Notes: generated from the letters alone by a model not told the origin. DNA of 64,000 nt from Margaritifera margaritifera (GCA_029931535.1 JAQPZY010001548.1:2358001-2422000); one strand, 5' to 3'; positions 34,991-46,779 are shown, counted from the stretch's first letter. Translations and numbers: made by a program.

Positions 34991-35399
34991 GACCTTGTAA
35001 AATAAATAAGCTTTTGATAGCCATGGAGCAGTTTGCCATACTACCTTGTACTGAGGTTATTGATGAAAGCATTTTGTGCCAGAATCCATTTGTATTGGAA
35101 GAATTAGAAATGGTTGCAGCACCTTGCCACGAGAACACAAAAAACAAGGAGTAAAGGAATATTTAGACTGTTTAAAATATCTATTCTTTACAATATTTAC
35201 AACCTTTTTTTCCATCTCATTTTCAGGGCTTGAAATTAGGATCACCATAATACAATTTTTACTGGTGCTGCCTAAATTTCATTGATCCTGCAAAAATAAA
35301 TTAGAAGTCAGTTCACTTTCTAATTCAGCATTTATTATTCATTAACATCAACTCAAAAAGCAATAACATCTGTATTTTACAAACAAGACTCATTGAAGT

Positions 35400-35555
35400 T
35401 TCAAGTTCATATTCATTTTCTGTATTGGATTCATCGTCAGATCTAGGTCCATATGGCATAGTCTCTGACTTCCTGTTTCTTGGTCCAGCAGCATGCCACA
35501 GCTTAATGGCATCTCTTGGGTTATTATCATTGATGTCTGGCCAATTTTAAGGTGC
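35400..35555 (-). pseudogene. Coding-like minus-strand segment with acidic tail, unrecognised
   Basis: On the minus strand this reads DINDNNPRDAIKLWHAAGPR and then PYGPRSDDESNTENEYELET without a stop. It has balanced composition and an acidic Ser/Glu tail of the kind seen at protein C-termini. No start or splice sites are convincing. It may be a remnant of the same inserted gene or element as the segments at 34763-35248. Function unknown. Confidence 0.25.
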
Positions 35556-36779
35556 ACCATGATTAGTGTGATTTCAGGGATAATTCTGAGAGTTTATACA
35601 ACCATCAGTGAATCATAATGAAGTAACCTGTGCACTTTTGTATTTCTCTAAATACTCAGTGCAGAAAGTGCACAATTACATCCTTTCCAGGGTCATACTT
35701 CAGCCATTCATGTGCATTTTCTCATCATTTCTGGTACTTTCTTACTCTCTTGTCTCAATATATACACGATCATGCTCTCTCTTGTTAGCATCTAATTTCT
35801 GACATTTCAGTGGTAAGGAAAGGATGTTATGTTGTTGGAAATCACACCTTGCAAAAACTTCCACATCGTTGTTTGAATTTTACCTTTAAATGACATCATA
35901 TAGCCACTATTGTGTTGAGGTACCATAAAATGCTACTACATACATACATACATACATGTATACTTTTACAATACATTGAATGTTTATGAACAGAAAGATA
36001 AATATTAAACTACGTTATTCAGTAAACTTCTGGATTATTTGTTAAGTGGGCCAACACAACCATTTCTGATTAACCAATACTCATCTGATACCCTTCTATC
36101 TTTTTTTATCATCCGTATTGAAATCAGTGTTTGGGGTCAGTACACCAGGCTAGTTCCATGTGAGCGAAAACTGTTTTCACAATAATCAATTTAATGTACT
36201 TGATGCATGTAATAACACCTGTCCATTTCCTGCCACAGGATTTATTGTACCTCGTCATGTGCAGGATGTTGCTAAATATTCAATTAACACAATAAATAGA
36301 TCAATTAACCATGAAAGGGAATGGCATTGCACATTTTATTTGATACATCTGAGACAAGACCACTTGTTAACTGCTATGATAGTACCTGGCAGAAATTTTC
36401 ATTGCTCCAATGGATTAGTGAGGGCTGGGTTTTAGTGATCCATCAGCAAAATCACTGACCTTGGGTTAGTGGATTAGCGTTGAATTTGAGATCACATTTT
36501 TCAGTGTTCTATAGATCTATAACATTGATAATAAATTAATAAGCAAAGAAAGTAAGAAAGAAAGAGACAGGATTAATATTGGAAAGTTGAACAAAAATAT
36601 GGTCAGTGCCAATTCAATGCACAGTGGTGTACTATTATTTGTGGACAATCCCTCATCCGTCCCAGCATATATGGCTGGTTAGAACTTTGGAATTGCCCCC
36701 TCATATAACTACTTTTATTTAGTTTAAGTATTTATTTGAAAAGAAAGAAATAAAAAAAAAATTAATTATTTTTTTGCGA

Positions 36780-37800
36780 TTCTAATCAAGATTTATTGTG
36801 AGGTTCCTCTTTCTTCTAAACCTAGTTTCCAAGTTGTCGTGTTCTTAGGGTTTCAGGTCCGTACTCCCCTCCCTTCAGGTATTGCCTGTTGGGCGAGTTT
36901 CCTTTCCATTTTCCCTAGATGAATTGTCAATTTATTGTGGTCCTTGCCAAAGGGTCTGAGTTTGTTGATCAAAGATTTGAGTTTTTCTTTTTAGTTTTAT
37001 TGAAATTTTGAATTTTTTGTTTAGATGTTGGTGTTTTGTGTTTAAGGTATTTATTTAGTTTGGCATATGCATCGAATTTCTATAGTTTAATTTAGTTGAG
37101 ATTTTTTATTTTGTGGGTGCATGTATTTGCTGTTAGTTTTTGTTAGGATTTTTAGTATTATTTAATGTTAAGTTTGTGATATTTCATTTGGTTATACATG
37201 ATAGTACATTGGTTAGGCATTTTTGTTAAATGATGTTATTTCGGTAATTGTTTTTGTTATTATTTTTGTTTTCTTTTTCTCTCTATCTTTTCTTCCATGT
37301 TTGTTGAAGTGGCGATATGGTCTTTCGTTACGTTTGATTTGGTTGTTTCGATCTTGATGGTATTTCTTCGTCAGTGGAATAGTTGGTTGTGTTGTAGTCC
37401 AGTTTATTGAAGTCAATCTCTGTTTCTTCCTTTTGCATTTTTGGCTTGTCGTTCCTTTTCTTTTCCAATTCTCGTTCTTTTCTTTGCATCTTCTTCCTGT
37501 TGTTCCTTCCCTTCCCGGCTTGCTCTTTCATCGGTAAATCTTTTCTATTTTCCGGGAAAGGATCTGGTGTTTCAGATATGTTTGCGTTTTCCCCTTCTTC
37601 TGTCTGTGCTACTTCTTGATTTTTGTCCTGGTATTTGGATCCATGTGTTTTTTCTTTAGGAGTAGTTTTTTTCTTTGGAAAAGTTGTTAGTCTTTCAGAT
37701 GCTCTTTCTTTCCTTTGTATCTTTGTCCTATTGTTTCTTCCCGGTGAAGGGTCTGATATTTGAGGTATGTTTGTGTGGTGTACTTGTAACTGTTAATGTG
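36780..37800 (-). pseudogene. Possible degraded retroelement ORF1-like remnant
   Basis: On the minus strand short open pieces of charged sequence occur: LINKLRPFGKDHNKL and GKMERKLAQQAIPEGRG near 36850-37000, and KGRNNRKKMQRKERELEKKR near 37460-37520, which is Lys/Arg/Glu-rich. The plus strand shows partly repeated text ('ttcccgg..aagg.tctg.t.tttcaga/gtatgttt') at about 37540-37590 and 37735-37785. Base composition is less AT-rich than the flanks. No catalytic motif is visible, so this is a weak call. Confidence 0.2.
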
Positions 37801-38477
37801 AAATGGAAAGCAATTCTCATGGAGGGGGGGGGGGGGATAATTACCGTGCACATATAATCAACAAATCATGTAAGAACAAGTTTTTATTAAAAAATCTTTT
37901 ATTCATATGTGCATAGATTTGTAAATGCCTATGATATACTGATTATATCACTTGCATATATATATAATATAGTTTGACTGATTTCTTTGTTGACTTGAAG
38001 GGATTTCTCCCTCTCAAGCCTATGACATACTGTCTACTCGCAGTTACTAAGAATAGTTTTTGTTTCTAATAATAGGCACTTTTACATATTTAGCTCCATT
38101 GGCCTTTTGTCCTTGAAAAGTGAGTCTAGCTATGTAAAGGGATATAACTAAATTGAATCTTAAGTGGAAATGATTTTACTCAGAGTGGTTACCTTTCTTG
38201 ATATTCTTTTACAGCTACTACAAAATGCTCATAAAAAGTAATTGATTAAATATTTTCTATCAAAATGTTTTATGATTTTTTAAATTAATTCTCTGTATAG
38301 AGCTAAAGATATGAAAAGACAAAAACATTTAACATTCTGTTTATATTTTTTTAGATGTATGTATTTGCTTATCTTAAGAAAGAACATGATTATCAATTTT
38401 CCAAAATGTGTGTTCATCCCTGTTATCCTGTTTACTGTACCATATTTCCCTAACCTTCCAGGCAACCAGTATTCTTA

Positions 38478-39227
38478 TGTTATGACTCTATGCCCTAAAA
38501 ATATGTAACAGAAAGAAAGTGAAACCAACAAAATCAAGTAAAATCAACAAGCAATTTATTTCTAGACAATTAAAGTGAAAATTCAAAAGACACTTAGAAT
38601 AATGTGAATTAAAGTCCAAATAATCCTAAGTGTCTTAATCACAAGGCCAAAAATATATAATGCTCCGAATGAATTCCAATAGCCTTGAATGTTCTGATGT
38701 ACCACAAGTCTTGAATATCCTGATGTACCACATGTCTTGAATGCCCTGATGTACCACAGGGATATAATCTGGAATGTTTTGAATGAATTCACATAAATCC
38801 CAAAAAGTCCTAAAATCAATGAGCACTTTAGTATATCCAATGAATATTTTAAATAAATAATTCCTCTCTCAGAATGATATCTGGTTTTCACAACTGTAAC
38901 ATCTGATTATTAAAATAGATTCTTTACAGACTGATGTTTAGAACATGACTTTTAGAACCCGAATGATCTCTTGTTTACTAATGCCCATATATATATATAG
39001 GTGTACCTGACAATTCTCACATCAGAATATGAGTAATTTTTATGGAAAAGTACTTTATGTACCTGACTTTCATCACAACAAGACATGGAAATAACATTCC
39101 AACTGCTAACAAAACTGGCCTTGAACTCAAATACTGTGTAAACATGTTGTTTACAAAATGACCATAATCTTGCTAAAGTACAACTTGCAATTATGGACAC
39201 ATATTATAAAATTCAATATACATAACA
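38478..39227 (-). repeat. 3' LTR of the Gmr1-like element, 750 bp
   Basis: It has TGTTATG...CATAACA ends and is matched by 42820-43256 over its last ~360 bp and by the solo LTR at 671-1419 over its length. The polypurine tract abuts it on the element side. Confidence 0.9.
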
Positions 39228-39236
39228 CCTCCCCTC
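39228..39236 (-). other. Polypurine tract
   Basis: GAGGGGAGG on the minus strand lies directly next to the 3' LTR, the expected primer site for plus-strand DNA synthesis of the retrotransposon. Confidence 0.75.
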
Positions 39237-39379
39237 ATAAAGAAAAAGAAAGATTTATGCAATAAAGCTTTCATTTAAATATGCATAATCAAAATTACAT
39301 AGGAAAATGTTTTACAAATTGCACTCAGCTTAATTACACAAAATAAAACAATACAGTACTTCTATACACATGAGAGTGC

Positions 39380-39888
39380 ATCTGCAATCACATTGTCTTT
39401 TCCCCTGATGTGTTTAATGTCAGTGTTACATTCCTGCAGTATTAAACTTCATCTCAACAATCTCCGATTTTTATCTTTCATTTTGTTGATGAAAATAAGG
39501 GGATTGTGATCACTGTATACAATAACCAAAGAAAGAGCAAAGGTAGCATACACTTTAAAATGTTGTAAAGCCAGTATCAAAGCCAAACATTCCTTCTCAG
39601 TTGTGGAATAATTTTATGGTGCTTGTTTAGTGTTTTAGAGAAATAGCACACTGGATGATCCACACCATTTTTGTCTTCTTGAATCAATACTCCACCAATC
39701 CCTACATCAATTGCATCAACAGACATTTTAAATGATTGGCTGAAATTTGATGCTGAAAGAACTGGTGCATTCTTAAGCATGGCATTTAATTTGTCAAAAG
39801 ATTCCTGCCACTGGTCAGACCAATGAAACTTGATTTTGTATTCAACAAATTTGTCAAAGGTTTGACAATTATGGAAAAATTTGAACAA
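39380..39888 (-). pseudogene. RNase H region of Gmr1-like element
   Basis: The first 103 codons are open. They contain the RT thumb/RNase H linker of Ty3/gypsy elements (FHWSDQWQESFDKLNAMLKN, then APVLSASNFSQSF) followed by VDAIDVGIGGVLIQ and HPVCYFSKTLNKHH, the conserved start of the gypsy RNase H (DAS-G-GAVL, FSK-L). Frame breaks follow toward 39380, where the text matches the later RNase H region in other frames. It is adjacent to and downstream of the reverse transcriptase on the minus strand. Confidence 0.85.
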
Positions 39889-40650
39889 AATTTCCGATAA
39901 TATCCAGCCATACTTAAAAATCGCATCAGTTGTTTTTTACAAACAGGCACAGGGAATTCAGAGTTAACCTTGACCTCAGCTTCTACAGGTTTAACTTGAC
40001 CTTATCCCATAATATGTCCTAAAAATGTGACACAAGCATGGCAACACTCACTTTTGCTTAAATTAATCGTCAGATTTGTATCGCTGAGTTGATTGAAAAG
40101 AATTTCCAAATGGTTTCCAAGTGATCTTCCCAGGTGTCATTGTAGATAATGACGTCATTGATGTATGCATCACAATTATCTAGACCAGATGTTATCATGT
40201 TCATAACACACTGGAATGTTGCCAGATAATTTTTCATACCAAAAGATATCACTTTATATTGATAAAGCCAATCTTGAGTTACAAATGTTGAAATTTCTTT
40301 TTACTCTTTCTGTGAGTGTAATTTGCCAGATTTCTTTGAAAAGATAAAACTTTGTGACATATTTCGAATTCCAATTTTATCAATGCAATCATCCATTCTT
40401 GGCATTGGAAATTAATCCATTTTGGTGATACTGTTCACTTTTCTATAGTCAATACACATGTGGAATGTATTATCTGGATTAGGCACAAGAATACATGGTG
40501 AACTCCAGTTACTTTTACTTGGTTCTATAAAATCATTCTCCAGTAATATTGAATTTCTTTCTTCAAATATTTCTGTTTGAGAGGACTCATCCTGTAAGGA
40601 TGGTGTTTCACAGCTGTATAATCTACAATATCAGCATCATGATAGATTGT
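39889..40650 (-). pseudogene. Reverse transcriptase of Gmr1-like element, broken
   Basis: Pieces in shifting frames carry RT motifs in order: NDFIEPSKSNWSSPCILVPN and then DYRKVNSI near 40520-40420; ISFGMKNYLATFQCVMN near 40250-40200; and YINDVIIYNDTWEDHL near 40170-40110. The catalytic YLDD box reads YIND, so one catalytic aspartate is replaced by asparagine. Several stops and frameshifts and the nested LTR upstream confirm loss of function. Confidence 0.85.
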
Positions 40651-40664
40651 ATTTGTTCATGTAG

Positions 40665-41538
40665 TGTTACGGAATTATGTATATGGAATCTATAGTGTGC
40701 TTAAACTTTTGGCCTATGACTCTACTTTAAAGTTGTGTCAAATAGTGAGTCATATTTAAGTTGGGTTTAGTTGTACTATTAATCAAATAACAACATGTTT
40801 ACTGACCTTTTGTTCAAGGTCAGAGCTGTTGATCATTCTTCAGTAAAATTCCATGAAATAGATGCATTTAGTATTGCATTCTGGGTCATAATATGACACC
40901 TTTCCTGTTGTGAAATGTGCCATTTGCAAGTTGTATAAAAGACCTGGAAATACAAATTATTTCCATTCCATTTTAGATCTTGAGTTGAAAAGATCTGTTT
41001 TTTTATGATCAGCTTTGGAATCATCAGATCGTTTGAAATAAAAGCAGTGCTGCTGTAATTCCATGCTGTATAGATAATTCGAAAGGAATTATTTATTGGA
41101 CCATTCAACAGAGCTACCTGGAGTTATATTTAGGACTTTCTCGGATGCCTCTGAATATTCTTTAAAGATGATCTGACATTATCGTTGATACATCAGAACA
41201 TTACAGACTCATTCATTCAGAACCATCATCTATTTCGAACATTTGTTCATTACGAAGACTCATTATTTCGGAACATGCGTTAATTACAAAGATTCATTTG
41301 GAACATTCATTAACTTGGAACATTCATTCATTTGGAACATTTTATAGGTTCTATATATACAGGACTTGTGATTAGGACACTAATAATTGTTGGATTATTT
41401 GGATTTTAATACATGAAACTGTAAGTGTATTTTGATTTTCACATTAATTATTTAAAATAAATTGTTTGTTAATTTTTACAAACATTGTTGGTTTCACTTT
41501 CTTTTTGTTATGTTTGTTCGAGCCATAGGGTCGTAACA
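40665..41538 (+). mobile_element. Solo LTR nested in the Gmr1-like element, 874 bp
   Basis: It begins TGTTACGGAATTATG and ends GGGTCGTAACA, with perfect 4-bp duplications GTAG outside (40661-40664 and 41539-41542). Its right end ('ttggtttcactttctttttgttatg', 'gagccatagggtcgtaaca') is the reverse complement of the left ends of the LTRs at 671 and 38478, so it is a related LTR in opposite orientation. It splits the element between the integrase C-terminal region and reverse transcriptase, so it inserted later. Confidence 0.88.
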
Positions 41539-41599
41539 GTAGGAACATCAGGAAACAAGTGCTCATACTCATGTAATAGCTGTTTGAGTTCATTTATTT

Positions 41600-42000
41600 C
41601 CTGTTGTTGTAGATGTGAAAATTTCTGGTCCTTATTGTTCAATATCTCTGAATTCTGAAGTTGGTTAAATCAGAATTACTAGTCAGATTGTATTCCATCA
41701 TTTACATCCTCACAGGTACAGCTAAACTTACTGAATAATTAGCTGGGCTATCTCTGTCAAAATATTCCTTTAACATATTTATGTGACAAAGTTGTTTCTA
41801 TTTTTGACTCCCAGGAGTGTTAATGATATAATTTTAGTCATTTATTTTCTTTTCAATGGTATAAGGACCATACAATTTAGCCCGAAGAGGATTTTGAGGT
41901 ATGGGCAACAGAGCCAGAACTTTCTCACCAAGCTTAAAACTCTTTTCCTGTGTATTTCTGTCATATCTTAATTTCAATTTTTGATTGAGTAGAGTGAAGA
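41600..42000 (-). pseudogene. Integrase C-terminal region of Gmr1-like element
   Basis: On the minus strand, frames joined by small shifts read FKLGEKVLALLPI in part (near 41935-41890), then LYGPYTIEKK and IINTPG. This is the GD/EKV-LLP...GPY module typical of the integrase C-terminus in this clade. It follows the zinc-binding region almost directly, so the catalytic DDE core has been deleted at about 42010. Confidence 0.7.
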
Positions 42001-42015
42001 TTAGTTCTTGCTATT

Positions 42016-42336
42016 TCACACCACTATTCTACTAAATGGTTCATCAAAAGCAGGAATAGGTTGCAGATGAGCCTTAGGTATCATCTGATTAGGTTTTCCT
42101 ACCATTTTACAAGTGTGACAAGATCTACAGTATTTAGAAACATCACTCTTAAGTTTCAGCCAATGAAAATGATTCAAGATCTTGTGATTAGTCTTATTGA
42201 CTCCTAAATGATAAACCAAGGGAATTGTATGTGCTAGACTAAGAATTTCCTGTCTGTATGACCTCAGAATGACAATTTGATAGCTCACTGACCACTCATC
42301 ACCAGCAGGTACCTCAGGTGGTCTCCATTTTCTCAT
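42016..42336 (-). pseudogene. Integrase zinc-binding (HHCC) region of Gmr1-like element
   Basis: Open for 106 codons. It contains MRKWRPPEVPAGDEW, then LSLAHTIPLVYHLGVNKTNH and KYCRSCHTCKMVGKPNQ. The paired histidines and CxxC are the HHCC zinc site of retroviral-type integrases. It ends at PFSRIVV, where an intact copy would continue into the catalytic core; here the core is missing. Confidence 0.88.
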
Positions 42337-42781
42337 AAGGACCCCATTTTTTTACAAAGTAACACACTAGAGCTTGCGTGGCTTCAGTTTCACTAAAATA
42401 GCCCTCGGAAACAAACAGGAGTGATTGTCTTTTGTCACCCTGATTAGAATAGAGAGAATGAGTTGTAAAAAGAGGATCACTGTGATCAATACCTGTTGGT
42501 TGATCAGTATCAGGAGAGAAAGTGACCACATCAAAAGACTGACCAATAAATGTGTCAGCTAAAGGAATAATTTCCTGATCAAAATCATTCTCAAGAGCTC
42601 TTTTTGCCATAGCTCTGGTAAATGCAAAAGCAGGATACAAATCAGGGATTTCAATCTCAATAGGATCAGCTTTTTGATCCAAACAAGGCTTGTCAGTTAC
42701 AAGTGGATTAACCACAACCTTATCTCCAGCTAGGTCATTGCCTAGTAACAAGTGGATACCTTCTATAGGTAAAGAAGTCAC
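42314..42781 (-). pseudogene. Protease end and linker of Gmr1-like element
   Basis: Open for 155 codons. It includes IEGIHLLLGNDLAGDKV, the conserved segment at the end of the protease domain in this group, followed by an acidic linker (AFAFTRAMAKRALEND). It overlaps the next piece by about 23 nt in another frame. The break lies at a run of seven T (seven A on the coding strand) near 42349-42355, a typical slip site. Upstream (higher coordinates) the sequence jumps directly into LTR, so gag and the protease active site are gone. Confidence 0.8.
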
Positions 42782-42819
42782 TGCCCCAAAGTCACAGGTC
42801 CAGAAACTAAATCTCTCTC

Positions 42820-42931
42820 AATGATATCTGGTTTTCACAACTATAAAATCTGATTATTAAAATAGATTCTTTACAGTCTGATATTACGAACAAGACTTTT
42901 AGAACCTGAATGATCTCTTGTTTACTAATGC

Positions 42932-43029
<98 letters not shown>

Positions 43030-43256
43030 GTGTACCTGACAATTCTCACATCAGAATATGAGTAATTTTTATGGAAAAGTACTTTTGTGTACCTGACTTT
43101 CATCACAACAAGACATGGATATAACAGTCCAGCTGCTAACAAAACCGGCCTTGAACTCAAATGCTATGTAAACATGTTGTTTACAAAATGACCATAATCT
43201 GACTAAAGTATAACTTACAATCATGGACATATATTATAAATTCAATATACATAACA
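42820..43256 (-). repeat. Partial 5' LTR with (TA)n expansion
   Basis: It matches the last ~360 bp of the 3' LTR (38867-39227): 'caatgatatctggttttcacaact', 'cctgacaattctcacatcagaatatgag', 'attcaatatacataaca'. The portion next to the primer-binding site is deleted. A (TA)n run replaces the short TA stretch present in the other LTR. Confidence 0.88.
42934..43024. repeat. (TA)n microsatellite, ~45 repeats
   Basis: An uninterrupted TA run inside the 5' LTR. The 3' LTR has only about six TA at the same place, so it expanded after insertion. Confidence 0.98.
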
Positions 43257-43514
43257 CTTAATATGTTGATTAATAATCTAATAAGTAACCATAATTCACA
43301 GTGTTTCCTGGTCCTGTCTTGCTTTAAATTTTCTATTTTACTTTTTACTGAGGTAATTTAATTAAGTTTAAAATTTTCAAAGACAGTCAGTGGTAGGTAC
43401 CATTTATTTATTTATAAAAATGCCATTAAGCTTTAAATTTCAAAATTGTGTAAGAACATTTGCATGTGTTATAGTATCTTGTTTACTAATATCCTATATT
43501 TCTTCCTTCAACAG

Positions 43515-43555
43515 ATGATGCAAGGCAAAAATATTGGACCAAAGATTAATCAAAT
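43515..43555 (+). CDS. FYB-like: FYB-like adaptor, exon F (linker after hSH3)
   Basis: The exon is 41 nt, from 'tatttcttccttcaacag' to the donor GTAAGT. It gives 13 codons (MMQGKNIGPKINQ) and two bases (AT), which the next exon completes to isoleucine. It enters in phase 0, as exon E requires. The segment is a basic linker between the SH3-like domain and the next tyrosine motif, in the position of the KLKKDS linker of FYB1. It is very small, so on its own it would be weak. The long pyrimidine tract, the consensus donor and the two-sided phase match make it credible. A retrotransposon LTR ends 258 bp upstream. Confidence 0.8.
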
Positions 43556-43602
43556 GTAAGTCTATCTCCTCTCTCTCTCTCTTTCTCTCTTTGTTGGTTT
43601 GG

Positions 43603-43807
43603 GATGTCAAATAAGCCTGTTGCACCCACTTGCATGTTGTCAGGATGTCAAATAAGCCTGTTTCCCCCACTTGCATGTTGTCAAAATGTCAAATAAACCT
43701 GTTACACCCACTTGCATGTTGTCAGGATGTCAAATAAGCCTGTTGCACCCACTTGCATGTTGTCAGGATGTCAAATAAGCCTGTTGCACCCACTTGCATG
43801 TTGTCAG
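43603..43807. repeat. 41-bp minisatellite, 5 copies
   Basis: GATGTCAAATAAGCCTGTTG followed by cacccacttgcatgttgtcag, repeated exactly five times (205 bp) with few changes, starting about 50 bp after the donor of exon F. Confidence 0.95.
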
Positions 43808-44160
43808 AGGTGACTAATGGTGATAACCTGTTATGTTCACTGTTGGATACATTCTGAGAAGGTTTTGGACTTTTTAAAAGATTCTGGTCTCTGCAGTCAG
43901 AATTTGACCTTGTATTTAAAGGATTTTACCCATTTTTGCCATTATCTTTGTTTTGCCTTTTTGTGGAGTTTTTGCAGCATCTTTACCTTTTGTCTTTAAA
44001 CTCATGGTGGATATTTACTTTTGGTTGGAGAGTTTATCTTCCTGTGAATTTTGACAAGGTGTTTGCCATTTTTGACAACTAGCTTTTGCTGAGTACTATA
44101 TAGTCAGAATTGTGCTGATGTGCTGTTAAACCATGTACATACATAATTACATACATATAC

Positions 44161-44178
44161 ATACTCTCTCTCTCTCTT

Positions 44179-44210
<32 letters not shown>

Positions 44211-44213
44211 ACA
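44161..44213. repeat. (TC)n/(AC)n microsatellite
   Basis: 'Actctctctctctc..' passes into 'acacacacacac..'. Confidence 0.95.
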
Positions 44214-44539
44214 AATACACATATTCAGGAAGTATAGACAATACTTTTCGTGTTTACAATCACTTTGATCTCCTCTCAGACAGGATCAAATTTTAGTTCT
44301 ACAGGCCTTAAGGTCAGTTGACTATATGCAATACTACATTGTCCTGTGTCTGGCATCCTCCTGCAACTAGCACAAGGTTTGTTATTGCACTTTGTCCTGA
44401 ACCACTATTAGTATGAAAAGGACACTTGAAATGCTCATTCGTACTAAGGTCTAGTTATGCCAGAATGAAAATAGTACCTATATTCTACTTAGGCACAATA
44501 ACTGGTTTCAGGTGTTCAGAATAAGTCCTCAGTAAATAA

Positions 44540-46620
44540 TTTCTTCTCTAATACTAATGAACAGAATTAAATCAAACTTGACATAAAGCATCCTAGCATG
44601 AAACCTTTCAGTTTTATACAAATGCTGCTGATCTGCCATCAAATATTGTCACTGTTACTAAACTTAGAAATAACATTATATGATGTCTTCAAAACTGCTG
44701 AACAAAATTTGAACAAATATAACAGAAGGCATCCTGGCATGAATACCTTTTTAAGTTTGTACAAATGATGACGATCTGCCATCCGATATGGCCATGATTA
44801 CTAAGAACATTAAAACCTTTAAACAACTTCTTCTCCAGAAACAACTGAACAGAATTTGACCAAAGTTGACAGAAAGCATCCTTGCAAAAAGGGCTTTTAA
44901 GTTTCTACCAGTGATTTGCTATCAAAATATGGCAACAGTTATTAATAGAAAAAGTTTTAAATGATGCCAATCTACCATCAAATATGGCCATCATTACTCA
45001 AGAGAATTTTTTTTAAAAATGACTTTTGAAAAAAACTATGGAACAGAAATTGAACAAATTTAAAAGAAAGCCTTCTGGCATGAAGACCTTCAAAGCTTTT
45101 ACAAATGATGCTGCTCTGGCATCAAATATGGCTGCTGGTGCTAAAAATAGAGAAACCAGTAAACTACTTCTTCTCCAAAACTGCAGCACAGAATTTGACC
45201 AAATTTGACAGAAAGCATCCTGGCAAAAAGGGCTTTTACATTTGTACAAATGTTGATATGCTACCAAGTGTGGCTGTTATTAATGAAAATGAAAAACTTT
45301 TAAATGACTTCTTTTCCAAAACTATTCAACATAATTTGACCAAATTTGATGGAAAACATCTTGGCATAAGGACCTGCTAAACAGATTGACAAAATTTGAC
45401 AGGAACTTTCATGGTATGAAGATTTTACAAATTTATTCTAATGATGCTGTTCTTCCATCACAGTATGGTCACCATTATCCAAAAAAAAAAAAAAAAAAAA
45501 ATTCAAAGACATTCTTTCAAAAGCTGCTGAATAGAATGTTACCAAATTTGACAGAAAACAACTTGGCATAAAGGCCTTTTAGTTTTGTACAAATTATGCC
45601 ATCAAATATGGCCACCATTACTAAAAATATCAAAACATTTTTAAAAACTTCTAATAAAAACATTAACCGAATTGGACCAAACTTGACAGAAAGCATCCTG
45701 GCATTCAGGCCTTTGAATTTTATTTACTAATGATGCTTATTTTTCCTTAAATATGGCTGCCCTTACTAACAATAGAAAAACCTTTAAATGATTTTATCTC
45801 AAAAACAGCTGAACAGAATTTGATGAGGTCTGACTGAAAGTTTTCTTTTATAAAGGTGTTTCAGGTTTATACAAATGATGTCCATCTCCCATCAAATATA
45901 GCTACCATTACTAACAATAGATAAAGCCTTTAAACCACTTCTGAAATAATCGCTTTTCAGAATTTGACTAAATTTGACAGAAAGCACTCTGGCATAAGGA
46001 CTTTTAAATGTATGCAAATAATGCGAATCAACCGAGAAATATGGCCACTATAACCGAAAAAAGAAAAATCTTTGTAAGTTTTTTTTTCAAAACTAATGAA
46101 TAGAATTGGCACAAATTTGACAAAAAGCATGTGGGTATGAAGGCCATTAGATTTGTATAAATGATGCTGATCCACCATTAAATATGGCCACAATTATAGA
46201 AAAAGCTTTTTACATTTTTACAGATGGTGCTGATCTGCTATCAAAGATAGCCAGAGTTACTAAAAATAGAAAAACTAAAAAAAATCATAAACCACTGAAT
46301 AGAATTTGACCAAGTTTGACATAAAGCATTCTGGCATGAATGCCTTTTTCATTTGTACAAATTATGCTGATCTGCTATCAAATATAGCCAGAGTTACTAA
46401 AAATAGAAAAGCTAAAAACAAATTTCATAAACCACTGAATAGAATTTGACCAAATTTGACATAAAGCATTCTGGCACAAATAACTTTTTAATATTGTACA
46501 AGTTATGCTGATCTGGTATCAAATATGACCACTCTTAAAAAAAAATAGAAAAACCTAAACATAACTTTTCAGAAACTGCAAATCTGAATTTAGCTAATGA
46601 AGACCATTTAAATTTATGGT
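44540..46620 (+). repeat. ~145-bp 'GACCAAATTTGACAGAAAGCAT' repeat field, ~14 units
   Basis: Units share 'gaatttgaccaaatttgacagaaagcatcctggca', 'tttgtacaaatgatgctgatctgccatcaaatatggcc' and 'attactaaaaatagaaaaacc'. Same family as 7420-8020 and 21020-22020. Confidence 0.85.
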
Positions 46621-46779
46621 TCTGTTTGCACTTTTGCACAGGGTTGCAAATTTAGAGAAAATGTATCCCCTGATTTTCCCCACTGGTAACCTTTAAAGAA
46701 CCTACAATTGTCTTTATTTTAAAATCTGAATGATGGGTTTGATTTGGGTTAAAGAGTGCACATCTAGGCCTTACATCTA

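Larger units (their letters stand above)
38478..43256 (-). mobile_element. Ty3/gypsy-class LTR retrotransposon, Gmr1-like order, degraded
   Basis: The element is bounded by TGTTATG at 38478 and CATAACA ending at 43256, with 4-bp duplications CTTA outside (38474-38477 and 43257-43260). Read on the minus strand the order is: partial 5' LTR, protease end and linker (42781-42314), integrase zinc-binding region (42336-42016), integrase C-terminal part (about 42000-41600), reverse transcriptase (about 40650-39890), RNase H (39888-39380), polypurine tract GAGGGGAGG (39236-39228) and 3' LTR. Integrase before reverse transcriptase is the Gmr1-like arrangement, unlike ordinary Ty3/gypsy. Large parts are missing: gag, most of protease, part of the 5' LTR and the integrase catalytic core. 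A solo LTR of a related family is nested at 40665-41538. The copy cannot be autonomous. Confidence 0.88.
23059..43514 (+). other. FYB-like: Intron 5 (20456 bp)
   Basis: Donor GTAAGC and acceptor 'tcttccttcaacag'. It contains the 37/38-bp minisatellite, a Mutator-like element in a satellite array, the 94-bp array and the Gmr1-like LTR element, all listed separately. I see nothing recognisable in 23059-24990, 26360-27980, 28400-28810, 32090-32775 and 33525-34760. The stretch 34760-38477 holds only weak coding-like remnants. Confidence 0.75.

Noticed and set aside
43603..43807. CRISPR-like array (regular 41-bp repeats)
   Set aside because: The repeats are contiguous with no unique spacers, in a eukaryotic intron: a minisatellite.
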